From CAVRQM01 sp963756975 (GTDB taxonomy: Bacteria; Pseudomonadota; Alphaproteobacteria; Acetobacterales; Acetobacteraceae): 64,000 nt of DNA. The notes beneath the pieces are model-generated. The model saw only the letters and a list, made by a program, of their open reading frames with translations. It was not told the origin of the DNA and did not search any database. Every line of letters starts with the position of its first letter. Within the stretch, counting starts at the first letter, position 1. The translations under genes and the position numbers were made by a program. Below, piece by piece: positions 35,696 through 44,672 of this stretch. The DNA is taken from NCBI GenBank assembly GCA_963756975.1, contig CAVWPS010000002.1:124001-188000 (forward strand). Direction: 5' to 3'.

Positions 35696-37447
35696 TCACA
35701 TCGTCAGCCGGCGGGTGGAGTAAGCATACAGCGGGCGCCAGACGGCGCGGTTGAAGGCGAGCACGAACGCCGACATCATCGCCACACCGAGCACGATGCG
35801 CGGGAAGTCGCCGGCGATCGTCTGATGGGCGATGTAGTTGCCGAGGCCGTGCGCGTTCAGCGTGGTCGGCCCCCACTGGGCGATCTCGCTCACGATGGCC
35901 GCGTTCCACGATCCGCCCGACGCGGTCAGCGCACCGGTGATGAAATACGGGAGGATGCCGGGCAGGATCACCCGCCGCCACCACAGCCAGCCGCCGACGC
36001 GGAAATTCTCGGCCGCCTCACGGAGGTCGCCCGGAAATACCGAGGCGCCGGCGATGACGTTGAACAGGATGTACCACTGCGTGCCGAGGATCATCAGCGG
36101 CGTCAGCCAGATGTCGCGGTTCAGGTTGAAGCGGACGATCACGACGACGAAGATCGGGAAGAACAAATTGGCCGGGAACGCGGCGGCGAATTGGACGACC
36201 GGCTGCGCCCGGCGCGCCCAGTTGGGACGCAGGCCGAGCCAGACGCCGATCGGAACCCACAGCAGGCTCGCCAGCGCGATCAGCACGATCACGCGCAGCA
36301 GGGTGATGCAGGCCAGCTCGAACGTCGTGCGCACGTCGCCCCACACGACGCCGCTGGACGAGACGTAGGTCACGATCCGCCAGGCGGCGAACCCGACGAC
36401 CACGGCCACGATCACCAGGAACCCGGCGTCGATCAGCCGCGACGCGCCCCGCATGGGCGGCTTGGCGGGTGCGTCGGCGACACGGCGACGGCGGGCCGGG
36501 GCGGCGAGGCGCAGCGACTGCATCCAGCCGAAGCCGAGGCCGACCCGCTCGCTGACGGCGCGCAGCAGCCGCGTCCGCCGGAACAGCTTCAGCACCCACG
36601 GCTGCTCGCTGGTGGCGCCGGCCACGATCTCGAACCGGAATTTCGACGACCACGCGACCAGCGGGCGGAACAGCAACTGGTCGTAGGCGAGGATCACCAG
36701 GAACATCGCGAGGATGGCCCAGAACACCGCGTGCACGTCGCGGTGGTCGAGGGCGACCGCCACATAGCTGCCGATCCCCGGCAGCTTGAACGACGTGTCG
36801 CCGACCGAGATCGCCTCGGACGCGACGACGAAGAACCAGCCGCCCGACATCGACAGCATCATGTTCCAGATCAGGCCCGGCATCGCGAACGGCACGTCCA
36901 GCCGCCAGAACCGCTGCCAGCCGGACAGGTTGAACGAGCGCGTGACCTCGTTCAGGTCGGACGGGATGGTGGTCAGCGACTGATAGAAGCTGAACGCCAT
37001 GTTCCAGGCTTGCGAGGTGAAGATCGCGAAGATCGCGGCCAGCTCCAGCCCCGCGATCCGGCCCGGGAACAGGCCCATGAAAAACACGGTGGTGAACGAC
37101 AGGAAGCCGAGGATCGGCACCGATTGCAGGATGTCGAGCAGCGGGATCATCACCAGACCCGCGCGCCGGCTTTTGGCGGCCAGGGTCGCGAAGGTGAAGG
37201 TGAACACCAGCGACGCGAACAGGGCGGCGAACATGCGCAGCGTGGTTCTGAGCGCGTAGGCGGGCAAATGGGACGGATCGAGGCTGATCGCCGTCGCCTC
37301 GGGCGCGGAGAGCGGTTTCAGCGTCTCCGGCCCGACGCGCGCGAGGGCGACGAGCACGCCGAACACCACCAAAATCGCCGCAAGATCCCAGATGTTGGGC
37401 AGCCTGCGGCGCATCGCGGCCAGGTCGGCGGTGGCGGTTCTGGCCAT
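35696..37447 (-). CDS. fused double ABC transporter permease (NitT/TauT type)
   Basis: A 583-residue membrane protein made of two permease domains in tandem (about residues 55-290 and 350-580). Each has roughly six helices and its own EAA-type loop (SGWQRFWRLDVPFAMPG and GGWLWWRRVILPGILPY) for the ATPase. Single-chain double permeases of this kind pair with ATPases carrying the AAA-associated domain, as here. The transported compound cannot be inferred; relatives are annotated for nitrate, sulfonate or bicarbonate. ATPase start and permease stop overlap by one base. Confidence 0.9.
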   Translation of the reverse strand: MARTATADLAAMRRRLPNIWDLAAILVVFGVLVALARVGPETLKPLSAPEATAISLDPSHLPAYALRTTLRMFAALFASLVFTFTFATLAAKSRRAGLVMIPLLDILQSVPILGFLSFTTVFFMGLFPGRIAGLELAAIFAIFTSQAWNMAFSFYQSLTTIPSDLNEVTRSFNLSGWQRFWRLDVPFAMPGLIWNMMLSMSGGWFFVVASEAISVGDTSFKLPGIGSYVAVALDHRDVHAVFWAILAMFLVILAYDQLLFRPLVAWSSKFRFEIVAGATSEQPWVLKLFRRTRLLRAVSERVGLGFGWMQSLRLAAPARRRRVADAPAKPPMRGASRLIDAGFLVIVAVVVGFAAWRIVTYVSSSGVVWGDVRTTFELACITLLRVIVLIALASLLWVPIGVWLGLRPNWARRAQPVVQFAAAFPANLFFPIFVVVIVRFNLNRDIWLTPLMILGTQWYILFNVIAGASVFPGDLREAAENFRVGGWLWWRRVILPGILPYFITGALTASGGSWNAAIVSEIAQWGPTTLNAHGLGNYIAHQTIAGDFPRIVLGVAMMSAFVLAFNRAVWRPLYAYSTRRLTM

Positions 37448-37624
37448 CGGAAGGCTCCGTCGGTCGCGTTCGGTCGTCGCATAGCCGCCTTGCCGCGCCG
37501 CGTCGATGACCGGACCGGACTAGGTTCCAAAACCCACTCGTCAGAATTCTGAAACCCCACCGTCAGACAAACGTCATCTTATCGGTGCGCATTTCCTTGC
37601 GATTACCGCCCGGACTGTTAATAG
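37448..37624. other. divergent intergenic region
   Basis: This 177-base gap separates the ABC permease gene from the sulfotransferase pair and must hold promoters for both. It is richer in A and T than its surroundings, but I see no clear repeat or operator. Confidence 0.4.
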
Positions 37625-38452
37625 ATGCCAGCCATGGGCAACGTCGTCGCGCTTCGATCCAATCCGAGGGAGACCAGGCCCGCGCGGCCGGTCGAGCTGT
37701 TCAACGCGACGGTCAACCCGCATCTCTCCAACCTGCGCACCTTTTTCGGCCGGCTGGTGGCGGCGCCGCCACCCTATCTCGAAGACGTCCAGGTTTTGTT
37801 CGTCTGCTACACGAACCGCAGCGGCTCCAACTTCCTGTGCGAGGCGCTGAGTTCGACCGGCGTCTACAACGTCGCCGAGGAATTGATGAACTGGCCGGCA
37901 CTGGTCGCGGCGGCGGTCAAGCTGCGCGCGCATTCGCTCGACGAACTGCTCGAAATCCTGATCCGGCCGCAGATCCGCGACGGGCGCTACGTGGTCAAAG
38001 TGTCCAGCGCGCATATCGAGGTGTTGGTGAGAAGCGGATTGATGGCCGCGGTCATGCCGAACGCACGGTTCGTCCATGTCGAGCGCGCGGACCGGCTGGC
38101 GCAGGCGATCTCGTTCGAGATCGCGGCGCAGACCAGCGCCTGGACGTCGCTGATGACGCAAAAACGCGATCCCAAGACGCAGTTGGTGTACTCGCGCAAG
38201 CAGCTCTCGATGCTGATCCGCGCGTTCGCCGACCAGAACCGGTTGCTGGACGTGTTCTTCGGGCTGAACGGCATCACGCCGGCCCATGTCGTGTATGAGA
38301 CGCTGGTCGCCGACCCGCAACGGCAGGTCAGCGCCGTGGGTCAGATGGTCGGGTTGCCGGATCTGACGATGGACCGCTCCGAGATGCGGCTCGAGCGGCA
38401 GGCGACGTCGATCAACATGGAGTGGCGCGCCCGCTTCCTGGCCGGCGAATAA
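37625..38452 (+). CDS. Stf0-like sulfotransferase, first of a tandem pair
   Basis: A 275-residue protein with the Stf0-type PAPS loop (VCYTNRSGSNFLCEALSSTG) near residue 60, a following acidic EELMNWP segment in place of the Stf0 EEYF motif, and FVHVERADRLAQAIS for 3'-phosphate binding. Stf0 enzymes sulfate trehalose in mycobacteria; the acceptor here is unknown, perhaps a surface or lipid sugar. Two in-frame ATGs (37625, 37634) are possible. A close paralogue starts three bases after the stop. Confidence 0.8.
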   Translation: MPAMGNVVALRSNPRETRPARPVELFNATVNPHLSNLRTFFGRLVAAPPPYLEDVQVLFVCYTNRSGSNFLCEALSSTGVYNVAEELMNWPALVAAAVKLRAHSLDELLEILIRPQIRDGRYVVKVSSAHIEVLVRSGLMAAVMPNARFVHVERADRLAQAISFEIAAQTSAWTSLMTQKRDPKTQLVYSRKQLSMLIRAFADQNRLLDVFFGLNGITPAHVVYETLVADPQRQVSAVGQMVGLPDLTMDRSEMRLERQATSINMEWRARFLAGE

Positions 38453-38455
38453 CGC

Positions 38456-39232
38456 TTGGCTCTGACGCGCGCGACCAAAGCCCGGCCGTTCGGCGGACCG
38501 GTCAACCCGCATCAGGCGAAGATCGAGGAGCGGCTCGGGGCGATGACGCATGGTCCCCTGCCCGCCCTCGACGGGGTGCAGGTCGTGTTCGTCTGTTTCA
38601 GCAATCGCAGCGGCTCCAACTATCTGTGCGAGGCGCTCGGGTCGACCGGGGTGCTGAACGTCGGGGAGGAGTTGCTGAATTGGCCGGTGGTCCTCGAGGC
38701 GGCCCGGGTGGGCGGGCACGACACCCTGCACGCGACACTGAATGCCATGATCGCGCCCGCCGTTCGCGACGGACGGTTCGTGATCAAAGTCGCGCCGATG
38801 CACCTGTTGCTGCTGATCCGGGCCGGGATCATGGATCAGGTCATGGCGCGGGCGACGTTCATCCACATCGAGCGCGCCGACCGGCTGGCGCAGGCGATCT
38901 CGTTCACGCTCGCGGCACAGACGAGGGCATGGAAGTCTCATCAGGCGACGAGGCTGGAGCCGAAATTCGATCGCGCCCAGATCACGTCGATGCTGGGCGG
39001 GTTAACCGAGTTGATCCATCAATTCGACCGGTTTTTCGCCGTCAACGGCATCGTGCCGGTCGGCGTGTCATACGAGCGGCTGGTGGCGGACCCGGCGGCC
39101 GAGGTGGCCCGCGTCGGTGCCGCGATCGGCATCCCGGACCTCGGCTTCGACCCGGGCGCGATCCGGCTGGCGCGACAGGCGGGCCCGATCAACGATGCCT
39201 GGCGGGAGCGATATCTGACGGACGACGACTGA
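38456..39232 (+). CDS. Stf0-like sulfotransferase, second of a tandem pair
   Basis: A 258-residue paralogue of the preceding gene with the same landmarks (VCFSNRSGSNYLCEALGSTG, EELLNWPVV, FIHIERADRLAQAIS, SYERLVADPAAEV). Identity by eye is around half, so the duplication is not recent. TTG 38456 lies three bases after the upstream stop, implying coupled translation. The two may form a heterodimer or act on different acceptors; both are inference. Confidence 0.8.
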   Translation: MALTRATKARPFGGPVNPHQAKIEERLGAMTHGPLPALDGVQVVFVCFSNRSGSNYLCEALGSTGVLNVGEELLNWPVVLEAARVGGHDTLHATLNAMIAPAVRDGRFVIKVAPMHLLLLIRAGIMDQVMARATFIHIERADRLAQAISFTLAAQTRAWKSHQATRLEPKFDRAQITSMLGGLTELIHQFDRFFAVNGIVPVGVSYERLVADPAAEVARVGAAIGIPDLGFDPGAIRLARQAGPINDAWRERYLTDDD

Positions 39233-39255
39233 GCGCGGCGCCCGGCCGGTGCCGG

Positions 39256-40629
39256 TCAGGTGCGGTCCGGGCTTTCCACCGGATGCGTTCCGCCGACGAA
39301 ATCCTCGAGCCAATGGATCGTGTAATCCCCGGCGACGAACTCCGGGGCCGTCATCAGCCGCTCGTGCAGCGGGATCGTCGTCTTGATCCCGACCACCGCG
39401 AACTCCGCCAGCGCGCGCCGCATCCGCGCGATCGCCTCGGGCCGGGTCGGCGCGTGGACGATCAACTTGGCGACCAAGCTGTCGTAATACGGCGGCACGA
39501 CATAATTCGCGTACAGCGCGCTATCGACCCGCACGCCCAGGCCGCCCGGCGCGTGGAACGCCGTCACCCGGCCCGGCGTCGGCATGAACGTCTCGGGATC
39601 TTCGGCATTGATCCGGCATTCCAGCGCGTGGCCGGAGAATTTCACGTCCGCCTGCCCGTAGCCGAGCGGCTCGCCGGACGCGATGCGGATCTGCTCGCGC
39701 ACCAGATCGACGCCGCAGACCATTTCGGTCACCGGATGCTCGACCTGCAGGCGCGTGTTCATCTCGATGAACGCGAACTGCCCGTCCTGGTACAGGAACT
39801 CCAGCGTACCGGCGTTGCGGTAGCCGAGCGTCCTTAGCGCCGTCGTGACGGTGGCCCCGAGCTCGTCGCGCTGCACGGCGGACAGCACGGGCGATCCCGC
39901 CTCCTCCAGCAGCTTCTGGTGGCGGCGCTGGAGCGAGCAGTCGCGCTCGCCGAAATGGACGACATCGCCGAAATTGTCGGCCAGGATCTGCAGCTCGATG
40001 TGACGCGGCCGGTCGAGATACTTTTCGAGGTAGACGGCGTCGTTGCCGAACGCGCCCCGCGCCTCCGCCCGCGCCGTCCGCCACGCGTCCTCCAGCCCGT
40101 CCGCGTCGGCCGCGACCCGCATCCCGCGCCCGCCGCCGCCCGCCGCCGCCTTGATGAGCACCGGATAGCCGACCCGGCCGGCGATCTCCCGCGCCTCCTC
40201 CAGATCCTCGATCCCGCCATCGGAGCCCGGCACCAGCGGCACGCCGAGGCCGCGCATCGCCGATTTGGCCGCGATCTTGTCGCCCATCATGCGGATGTGC
40301 TCGGGCGACGGGCCGATGAAAGTCAGGCCGTGCGCCTCCACCATCTCGGCAAACCGCGCGTTCTCGCTGAGGAAGCCGTAGCCGGGATGGATCGCGTCGG
40401 CGCCGGTCACGGTCGCGGCCGACAGGATCGCGGCGACATTTAGATAGCTGTCGCGCGCGGCGGGCGGCCCGATGCAGACGCTCTCGTCGGCCAGCCGGAC
40501 ATGCATCGCGTCGTCGTCGGCGGTCGAGTGGACGGCGACGGTCAGGATGCCGAGTTCGCGGCAGGCGCGCTGGATCCGCAGCGCGATCTCGCCCCGGTTG
40601 GCGATCAGGATTTTCTGGAACGCGGCCAT
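39256..40629 (-). CDS. accC: acetyl-CoA carboxylase, biotin carboxylase subunit
   Basis: A 457-residue ATP-grasp enzyme that carboxylates biotin on AccB, the first step of fatty acid synthesis. It begins FQKILIANRGEIALRI and holds the ATP glycine loop AAAGGGGRGMRVA, GERDCSLQRRHQK and the catalytic FIEMNTRLQVEHPVTE. Length is normal. Order on the minus strand is aroQ-accB-accC, a standard alphaproteobacterial unit. Confidence 0.97.
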   Translation of the reverse strand: MAAFQKILIANRGEIALRIQRACRELGILTVAVHSTADDDAMHVRLADESVCIGPPAARDSYLNVAAILSAATVTGADAIHPGYGFLSENARFAEMVEAHGLTFIGPSPEHIRMMGDKIAAKSAMRGLGVPLVPGSDGGIEDLEEAREIAGRVGYPVLIKAAAGGGGRGMRVAADADGLEDAWRTARAEARGAFGNDAVYLEKYLDRPRHIELQILADNFGDVVHFGERDCSLQRRHQKLLEEAGSPVLSAVQRDELGATVTTALRTLGYRNAGTLEFLYQDGQFAFIEMNTRLQVEHPVTEMVCGVDLVREQIRIASGEPLGYGQADVKFSGHALECRINAEDPETFMPTPGRVTAFHAPGGLGVRVDSALYANYVVPPYYDSLVAKLIVHAPTRPEAIARMRRALAEFAVVGIKTTIPLHERLMTAPEFVAGDYTIHWLEDFVGGTHPVESPDRT

Positions 40630-40636
40630 TGCGGCG

Positions 40637-41089
40637 TCAGGCGACGATCAGCAGCGGCTGGCCGTATTCCACCGGATCGCTGCTGGCGACCAGGATGCGC
40701 AACACCGTCCCGGCCTGCGTCGCCTTGACCTGGTTGAACGTCTTCATCGCCTCGATCACGCAGACCGTCTGCCCGGCCGCGACAAGCTGGCCGACGGTCA
40801 CGAACGGCTCCGCCCCGGGCTCCGGCGTCAGATAGACGATGCCGACCATCGGGCTCGGGATCACGCCGGGGTGGTCGGCATCGTCCGGCTCCGCCGCGAC
40901 GGCCGCGACCGTCGTGGCCGGCGGTGGCGCGGGCGCGTGGCCGGGTGCCACCGCCGCCATCACCGCGGCCGGCGTCTTGACCAGGCGAACGCTGGAATTG
41001 CCCGAGACGACCTCGACCTCGGTCAGCCCGGCCTCGACCAGGATAGCCGCGAGGGCGCGGACGGCCTCGGCGTCGAACGGTTTGGGCAT
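40637..41089 (-). CDS. accB: acetyl-CoA carboxylase, biotin carboxyl carrier protein
   Basis: A 150-residue carrier with a mobile Pro/Ala-rich linker (residues 40-72) and a C-terminal biotinyl domain. The biotinylated Lys116 lies in VIEAMKTFN; the more common sequence is EAMKMMN, so the two residues after Lys differ. The thumb region of BCCP (SPMVGIVYLTPEPGAEPFV) is present. ATG 41089 overlaps the aroQ stop by one base (TGATG). Confidence 0.95.
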   Translation of the reverse strand: MPKPFDAEAVRALAAILVEAGLTEVEVVSGNSSVRLVKTPAAVMAAVAPGHAPAPPPATTVAAVAAEPDDADHPGVIPSPMVGIVYLTPEPGAEPFVTVGQLVAAGQTVCVIEAMKTFNQVKATQAGTVLRILVASSDPVEYGQPLLIVA

Positions 41090-41553
41090 CAGGCGGGCTC
41101 CTCGGACAGCAATGCGGCGACAGCGTCGATGGCCAGGGCATAGCCGTGCACGCCGAGTCCGCAGATCACGCCGGTCGCGGCATGCGAGACGTAGGAGTGG
41201 GCACGGAATGCTTCGCGTCGATGGATGTTGCTGATGTGGACCTCGACGACCGGCAGGTCGACCGCCAGCAGCGCGTCCATCACCGAGACGGAGGTGTGCG
41301 ACAGCCCGGCCGGGTTGATGACGATCGCCGACGCCCGCCCCCGGCACTCCTGCACCCAGGACACCAATTCGCCCTCGGAGTTGGTCTGCCGGAAGTCGAT
41401 CGCGAGATCGTGCCGTTCCGCCGCCTCGGCGCACACGGCCTCCACGTCGTCCAGCGTCGCATGGCCGTAGACCTCGGGCTGGCGCAGGCCGAGCATGTTG
41501 AGGTTCGGACCGTTCAGCACGGCCACCTGCTTCAGGGGTTTTTGCGGCGACAT
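41089..41553 (-). CDS. aroQ: type II 3-dehydroquinate dehydratase
   Basis: A 154-residue enzyme of the shikimate pathway. It contains LNGPNLNMLGLRQPEVYG with the catalytic Tyr region, FRQTNSEGELVSWVQ, NPAGLSHTSVSV and VEVHISNIHRREAFRAHSY, the standard set for the dodecameric type II form. MSPQKPLKQVAVLNGP at 41553 is the preferred start; an in-frame ATG at 41571 is possible. Confidence 0.95.
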   Translation of the reverse strand: MSPQKPLKQVAVLNGPNLNMLGLRQPEVYGHATLDDVEAVCAEAAERHDLAIDFRQTNSEGELVSWVQECRGRASAIVINPAGLSHTSVSVMDALLAVDLPVVEVHISNIHRREAFRAHSYVSHAATGVICGLGVHGYALAIDAVAALLSEEPA

Positions 41554-41632
41554 CTCCGCCGCGACTAGCATCCACCCTGTGTTGCGGCAAATGGCGTTGT
41601 CGGCCGGCCGCGGACTTCCCACACTGTGGCGC

Positions 41633-41842
41633 ATGACAAAGCAAATCGCCCTGACCCTGAACGGCGAGCCGCGCCGCTTTCCCCCGGCCACGATCGCGGA
41701 GATGCTGACCCAGGTCGGCCTCGATGAGCGCAAGATCGCCGTCGAGCGAAACGCGTCCATCGTCTCGCGCTCGGCCTACGCGCTGACCTGGCTCGCGGAG
41801 GGCGACGCGATCGAGATCGTGCATTTCATCGGGGGTGGCTGA
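41633..41842 (+). CDS. thiS: sulfur carrier protein ThiS
   Basis: A 69-residue ubiquitin-fold protein: LTLNGEPRRFPPATIAEML at the start and the C-terminal GG (HFIGGG) that becomes thiocarboxylated and donates sulfur to the thiazole of thiamine. Its stop overlaps the thiG start (TGATG), so carrier and synthase are coupled. It is divergent from aroQ; no TPP riboswitch is visible in the 79-base gap. Confidence 0.93.
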   Translation: MTKQIALTLNGEPRRFPPATIAEMLTQVGLDERKIAVERNASIVSRSAYALTWLAEGDAIEIVHFIGGG

Positions 41843-42645
41843 TGGATACGAATGTCGCAACACAGACGGACCAGCAGGACCGCTGGACCGTCGCCGGCCG
41901 CAGCTTCGCCTCGCGCCTGATCGTCGGCACCGGGAAGTACAAAAGCCTCGAGCAGACCGCCGCCGCGATCGAGGCGAGCGGTGCCGAGATCGTCACCGTG
42001 GCCGTCCGCCGGGTGAACCTGTCCGATCCCGGTGCGCCGATGCTGCAGGATCACGTCGATCCGAAGCGCATCACCTATCTGCCCAACACCGCCGGCTGCC
42101 ACACGGCCGATGACGCCGTCCGCACGCTGCGCCTCGCGCGCGAGGCCGGCGGCTGGAATCTGGTGAAGCTCGAGGTGCTCGGCCCGCCGCCCCACCTGTA
42201 TCCCGACATGCCGGCGACGTTCGAAGCGGCCGCCGCCCTGATCGCCGACGGGTTCGAGGTGATGGTGTACTGCGCCGACGACCCGATCGCCGCAAGCCGG
42301 CTCGAGGACATGGGCTGCGTCGCGATCATGCCGCTCGGGGCCCCGATCGGCTCGGGCCTCGGCCTGTGCAACCCCGCGATGCTGTCGCTGCTGGTGTCCC
42401 AAGCGCGGGTGCCGCTGCTGGTCGACGCCGGTGTCGGCACGGCCAGCGACGCGGCGATGGCGATGGAGCTGGGCTGCGACGCGGTGCTGCTGAACAGTGC
42501 CATCGCCCACGCGGGCGACCCGGTGGCGATGGCGGCGGCGATGAAGCACGCCGTGATCGCGGGACGGCTCGCGCACCGGGCCGGACGGATGCCGCGCCGG
42601 ATGGCGGCCGAGGCATCGAGCCCGCTGACGGGGCTGATCCGCTGA
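41842..42645 (+). CDS. thiG: thiazole synthase ThiG
   Basis: A 267-residue TIM-barrel enzyme that builds the thiazole phosphate of thiamine from deoxyxylulose phosphate, dehydroglycine and ThiS-thiocarboxylate. Markers: SRLIVGTGKYKS, VTVAVRRVNL, KLEVLGPPPHLYPD (Schiff-base Lys region), PLGAPIGSGLGLCNP and VDAGVGTASDAAMAMELG. The N-terminal extension of about 15 residues is unremarkable. Confidence 0.96.
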   Translation: MDTNVATQTDQQDRWTVAGRSFASRLIVGTGKYKSLEQTAAAIEASGAEIVTVAVRRVNLSDPGAPMLQDHVDPKRITYLPNTAGCHTADDAVRTLRLAREAGGWNLVKLEVLGPPPHLYPDMPATFEAAAALIADGFEVMVYCADDPIAASRLEDMGCVAIMPLGAPIGSGLGLCNPAMLSLLVSQARVPLLVDAGVGTASDAAMAMELGCDAVLLNSAIAHAGDPVAMAAAMKHAVIAGRLAHRAGRMPRRMAAEASSPLTGLIR

Positions 42646-42706
42646 TTGCGCTTTGTCGGACGAACCCGCGAGCGCATCATCGAGGCTTGAGATCGGGAGA
42701 CCGTCG

Positions 42707-42928
42707 ATGACGAACGAGGCACAGAGTTTTGTCGAGGTCGACGAGACGGCGGTCACCGAGACTCAGGAACAACGCCGTGAGCGGCTCGCGTGGGAAGCCG
42801 GGCGGATCGGCGAGGGCCTGGAGTCGATCCGTCTTGGCCGAACAGTATCGTTCCAAGCGTTTTCGGAATGGGTCGACAGCATCGGCACTCCCAATGAGCT
42901 TCCACCCCCGCAAAGCGGCTTAAGTTAG
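42707..42928 (+). CDS. candidate antitoxin of a ParE-type pair
   Basis: A 73-residue acidic, helical protein with RRERLAWEAGRIGEGLESI, then VSFQAFSEWVDSIGT and a proline-rich tail. This pattern recurs in small proteins that precede RelE/ParE toxins in alphaproteobacteria and act as antitoxins. GGGAGA stands seven bases before ATG 42707. Its presumed toxin is on the opposite strand, with the two 3' ends overlapping by nine bases, so the usual co-transcription is lost. The assignment as antitoxin rests on the pattern and position. Confidence 0.6.
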   Translation: MTNEAQSFVEVDETAVTETQEQRRERLAWEAGRIGEGLESIRLGRTVSFQAFSEWVDSIGTPNELPPPQSGLS

Positions 42929-43228
42929 GGATAGATGCTGCCGGGGGGAGATGACACGGATGACAAATACCTCGCCCGCGCTGTCGTTGCGCTGGTCATC
43001 CGGTAGAACTCGGTAGATCACGCTATGGCCGCCGACGACCATTCGTCGGGTGCCGGCTATCTCTCCCTTGGGATGTAGGTAGGGCTGGCGAGCAAGCCGC
43101 CGGATTGCTTCCCTGAGTGCTGCAAGTCGCCATCGTGCCCTCGCTCCGGCACCCTCCTGACCGAGCCAAGTCGAGACGCCACTCATGTCGATGATGGCCT
43201 CGTCGGTAAGGCGGACTATTCGCGGCAT
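42920..43228 (-). CDS. ParE/RelE-family toxin, convergent with its likely antitoxin
   Basis: A 102-residue protein beginning MPRIVRLTDEAIIDM, with a two-helix region (GARARWRLAALREAIRRLARQP) and the central strand GTRRMVVGGHSVIYRVLPD, followed by EVFVIRVISPRQH. This is a ParE-type fold. GAGG lies six bases upstream of the ATG. The usual antitoxin-first arrangement is absent; the candidate partner lies tail to tail on the plus strand. Confidence 0.75.
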   Translation of the reverse strand: MPRIVRLTDEAIIDMSGVSTWLGQEGAGARARWRLAALREAIRRLARQPYLHPKGEIAGTRRMVVGGHSVIYRVLPDDQRNDSAGEVFVIRVISPRQHLSLT

Positions 43229-43329
43229 CGGTATCCTCGTGCTCGATGCCCAACGCTTCCCACGGATAACCGCCACACCCTATCCTGACAGACACCAGGG
43301 TCCGCACCCGCCGACCGAGGACCGTCCGC

Positions 43330-44607
43330 ATGCTCGCCGCCGCCCTGAACGCCCGTCTCGCCCGCGCCGGTATCCATTACGGGTGGGTGATGATCGCGAT
43401 CACCTTCCTCACCATGCTGTCCACCGCCGCCGCGATGGGCATGCCCGGCGTGCTGATGACCCCGCTCCGGGCCGAATACGGCTGGTCGGCCGCCACCGTC
43501 TCGGGCGCGCTCGCGCTGCGGATCGCGCTGTACGGCCTGATGGCCCCGTTCGCCGCCGCCCTGATCGCGCGCCACGGCCTGCGGATCGTGGTGGCCTGCG
43601 CCATGGTCCTGATCGTGGGCGGCGTGGCCCTGGCGACCCGGATGACGGCACCGTGGCAGATGTGGCTGACCTGGGGCCTGCTGGTCGGCATCGGGACCGG
43701 CATGACCGCCATGGTGCTCGGTGCCACCGTCGCGAGCCGCTGGTTCGACGCGCGGCGCGGCCTCGTCATCGGCATCCTGACCGCGAGTGCGGCGACCGGC
43801 AGCCTGATCTTCCTGCCCCTCGCCGCCCATTTGTCGGAGGTCTACGGCTGGCGCTGGGCGCTGGTGCCGCCCGCCTGCGCCTGCGCGCTCGCGGGCCTGC
43901 TGGTCGTGCTGTTCGGCCGCGACCACCCGGCCGACCTCGGCCTCGCCCCGTTCGGGGGCACCGCCATCGTTCCGGTCCGCGCACCGGGCGGGGACGCGGT
44001 GGCGCAGGCGTTCGCGATCCTGCGCGAGGCGTCCGGGACGCCGACGTTCTGGCTGCTGTTCGGCACGTTCTTCGTCTGCGGGCTGTCGACCAACGGGCTG
44101 ATCGGCACCCATTTCGTCGCGCTCTGCCACGATTACGGCATGGCGGCGACGACGGCGGCCGGCGTGCTGGCGTTAATGGGGGCGTGCGATTTCGTCGGCA
44201 CCATCGGCTCCGGCTGGCTCACCGACCGGATGGACAGCCGCACGCTGCTGTTCGCCTATTACGGGCTGCGCGGGCTGTCGCTGATGGTGCTGCCGTTCTC
44301 CTCGTTCACGTTCCACGGCCTATCGCTGTTCGGCGTGTTCTACGGCCTGGACTGGATCGCGACCGTGCCGCCGACCGTCCGCCTCGCGGGGGCCGAGTTC
44401 GGGCGGGAGAAGGCGGCGATGGTGTTCGGCTGGGTGTTCTGCGGCCACCAGCTCGGCGCCGCCGTCGCGACCTACGGCGCCGGATGGACGCGCGACGCGT
44501 GGTCGACCTACTTGCCGGCATTCTTCGCGGCCGGTGTGATGTGCCTGCTGGCGGCGGTGGCCTCGCTCGCGATCGGCCGCCAGGGCGCACGGGCGACGGT
44601 CGCTTAG
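43330..44607 (+). CDS. MFS transporter, oxalate/formate or monocarboxylate type
   Basis: A 425-residue inner-membrane protein with twelve hydrophobic helices. The opening GIHYGWVMIAITFLTML and GVLMTPLRAEYGWSAATVSGA are characteristic of the OFA/monocarboxylate group that moves small organic acids. A second-half motif DRMDSRTLLFAYYGLRG follows TM8. The substrate is unknown. It is divergent from the toxin gene and precedes the large nucleotidyltransferase-like gene by 65 bases. Confidence 0.88.
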   Translation: MLAAALNARLARAGIHYGWVMIAITFLTMLSTAAAMGMPGVLMTPLRAEYGWSAATVSGALALRIALYGLMAPFAAALIARHGLRIVVACAMVLIVGGVALATRMTAPWQMWLTWGLLVGIGTGMTAMVLGATVASRWFDARRGLVIGILTASAATGSLIFLPLAAHLSEVYGWRWALVPPACACALAGLLVVLFGRDHPADLGLAPFGGTAIVPVRAPGGDAVAQAFAILREASGTPTFWLLFGTFFVCGLSTNGLIGTHFVALCHDYGMAATTAAGVLALMGACDFVGTIGSGWLTDRMDSRTLLFAYYGLRGLSLMVLPFSSFTFHGLSLFGVFYGLDWIATVPPTVRLAGAEFGREKAAMVFGWVFCGHQLGAAVATYGAGWTRDAWSTYLPAFFAAGVMCLLAAVASLAIGRQGARATVA

Positions 44608-44672
44608 CCCGCGCCACCGGCCAGAATCCGCGCTACAAAGGCGAACCGTTCCACTCCCGGAGTTTCGCCCGC

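Noticed and set aside
41554..41632. TPP riboswitch before thiS
   Set aside because: The 79-base gap is too short and lacks the conserved TPP core (CTGAGA and the second conserved loop).
43185..44672. Upstream extension of the 863-residue protein through the MFS gene
   Set aside because: This part is an Arg-rich shadow of the MFS reading frame; a well-placed ATG with GGAG at 44673 begins the sensible protein.
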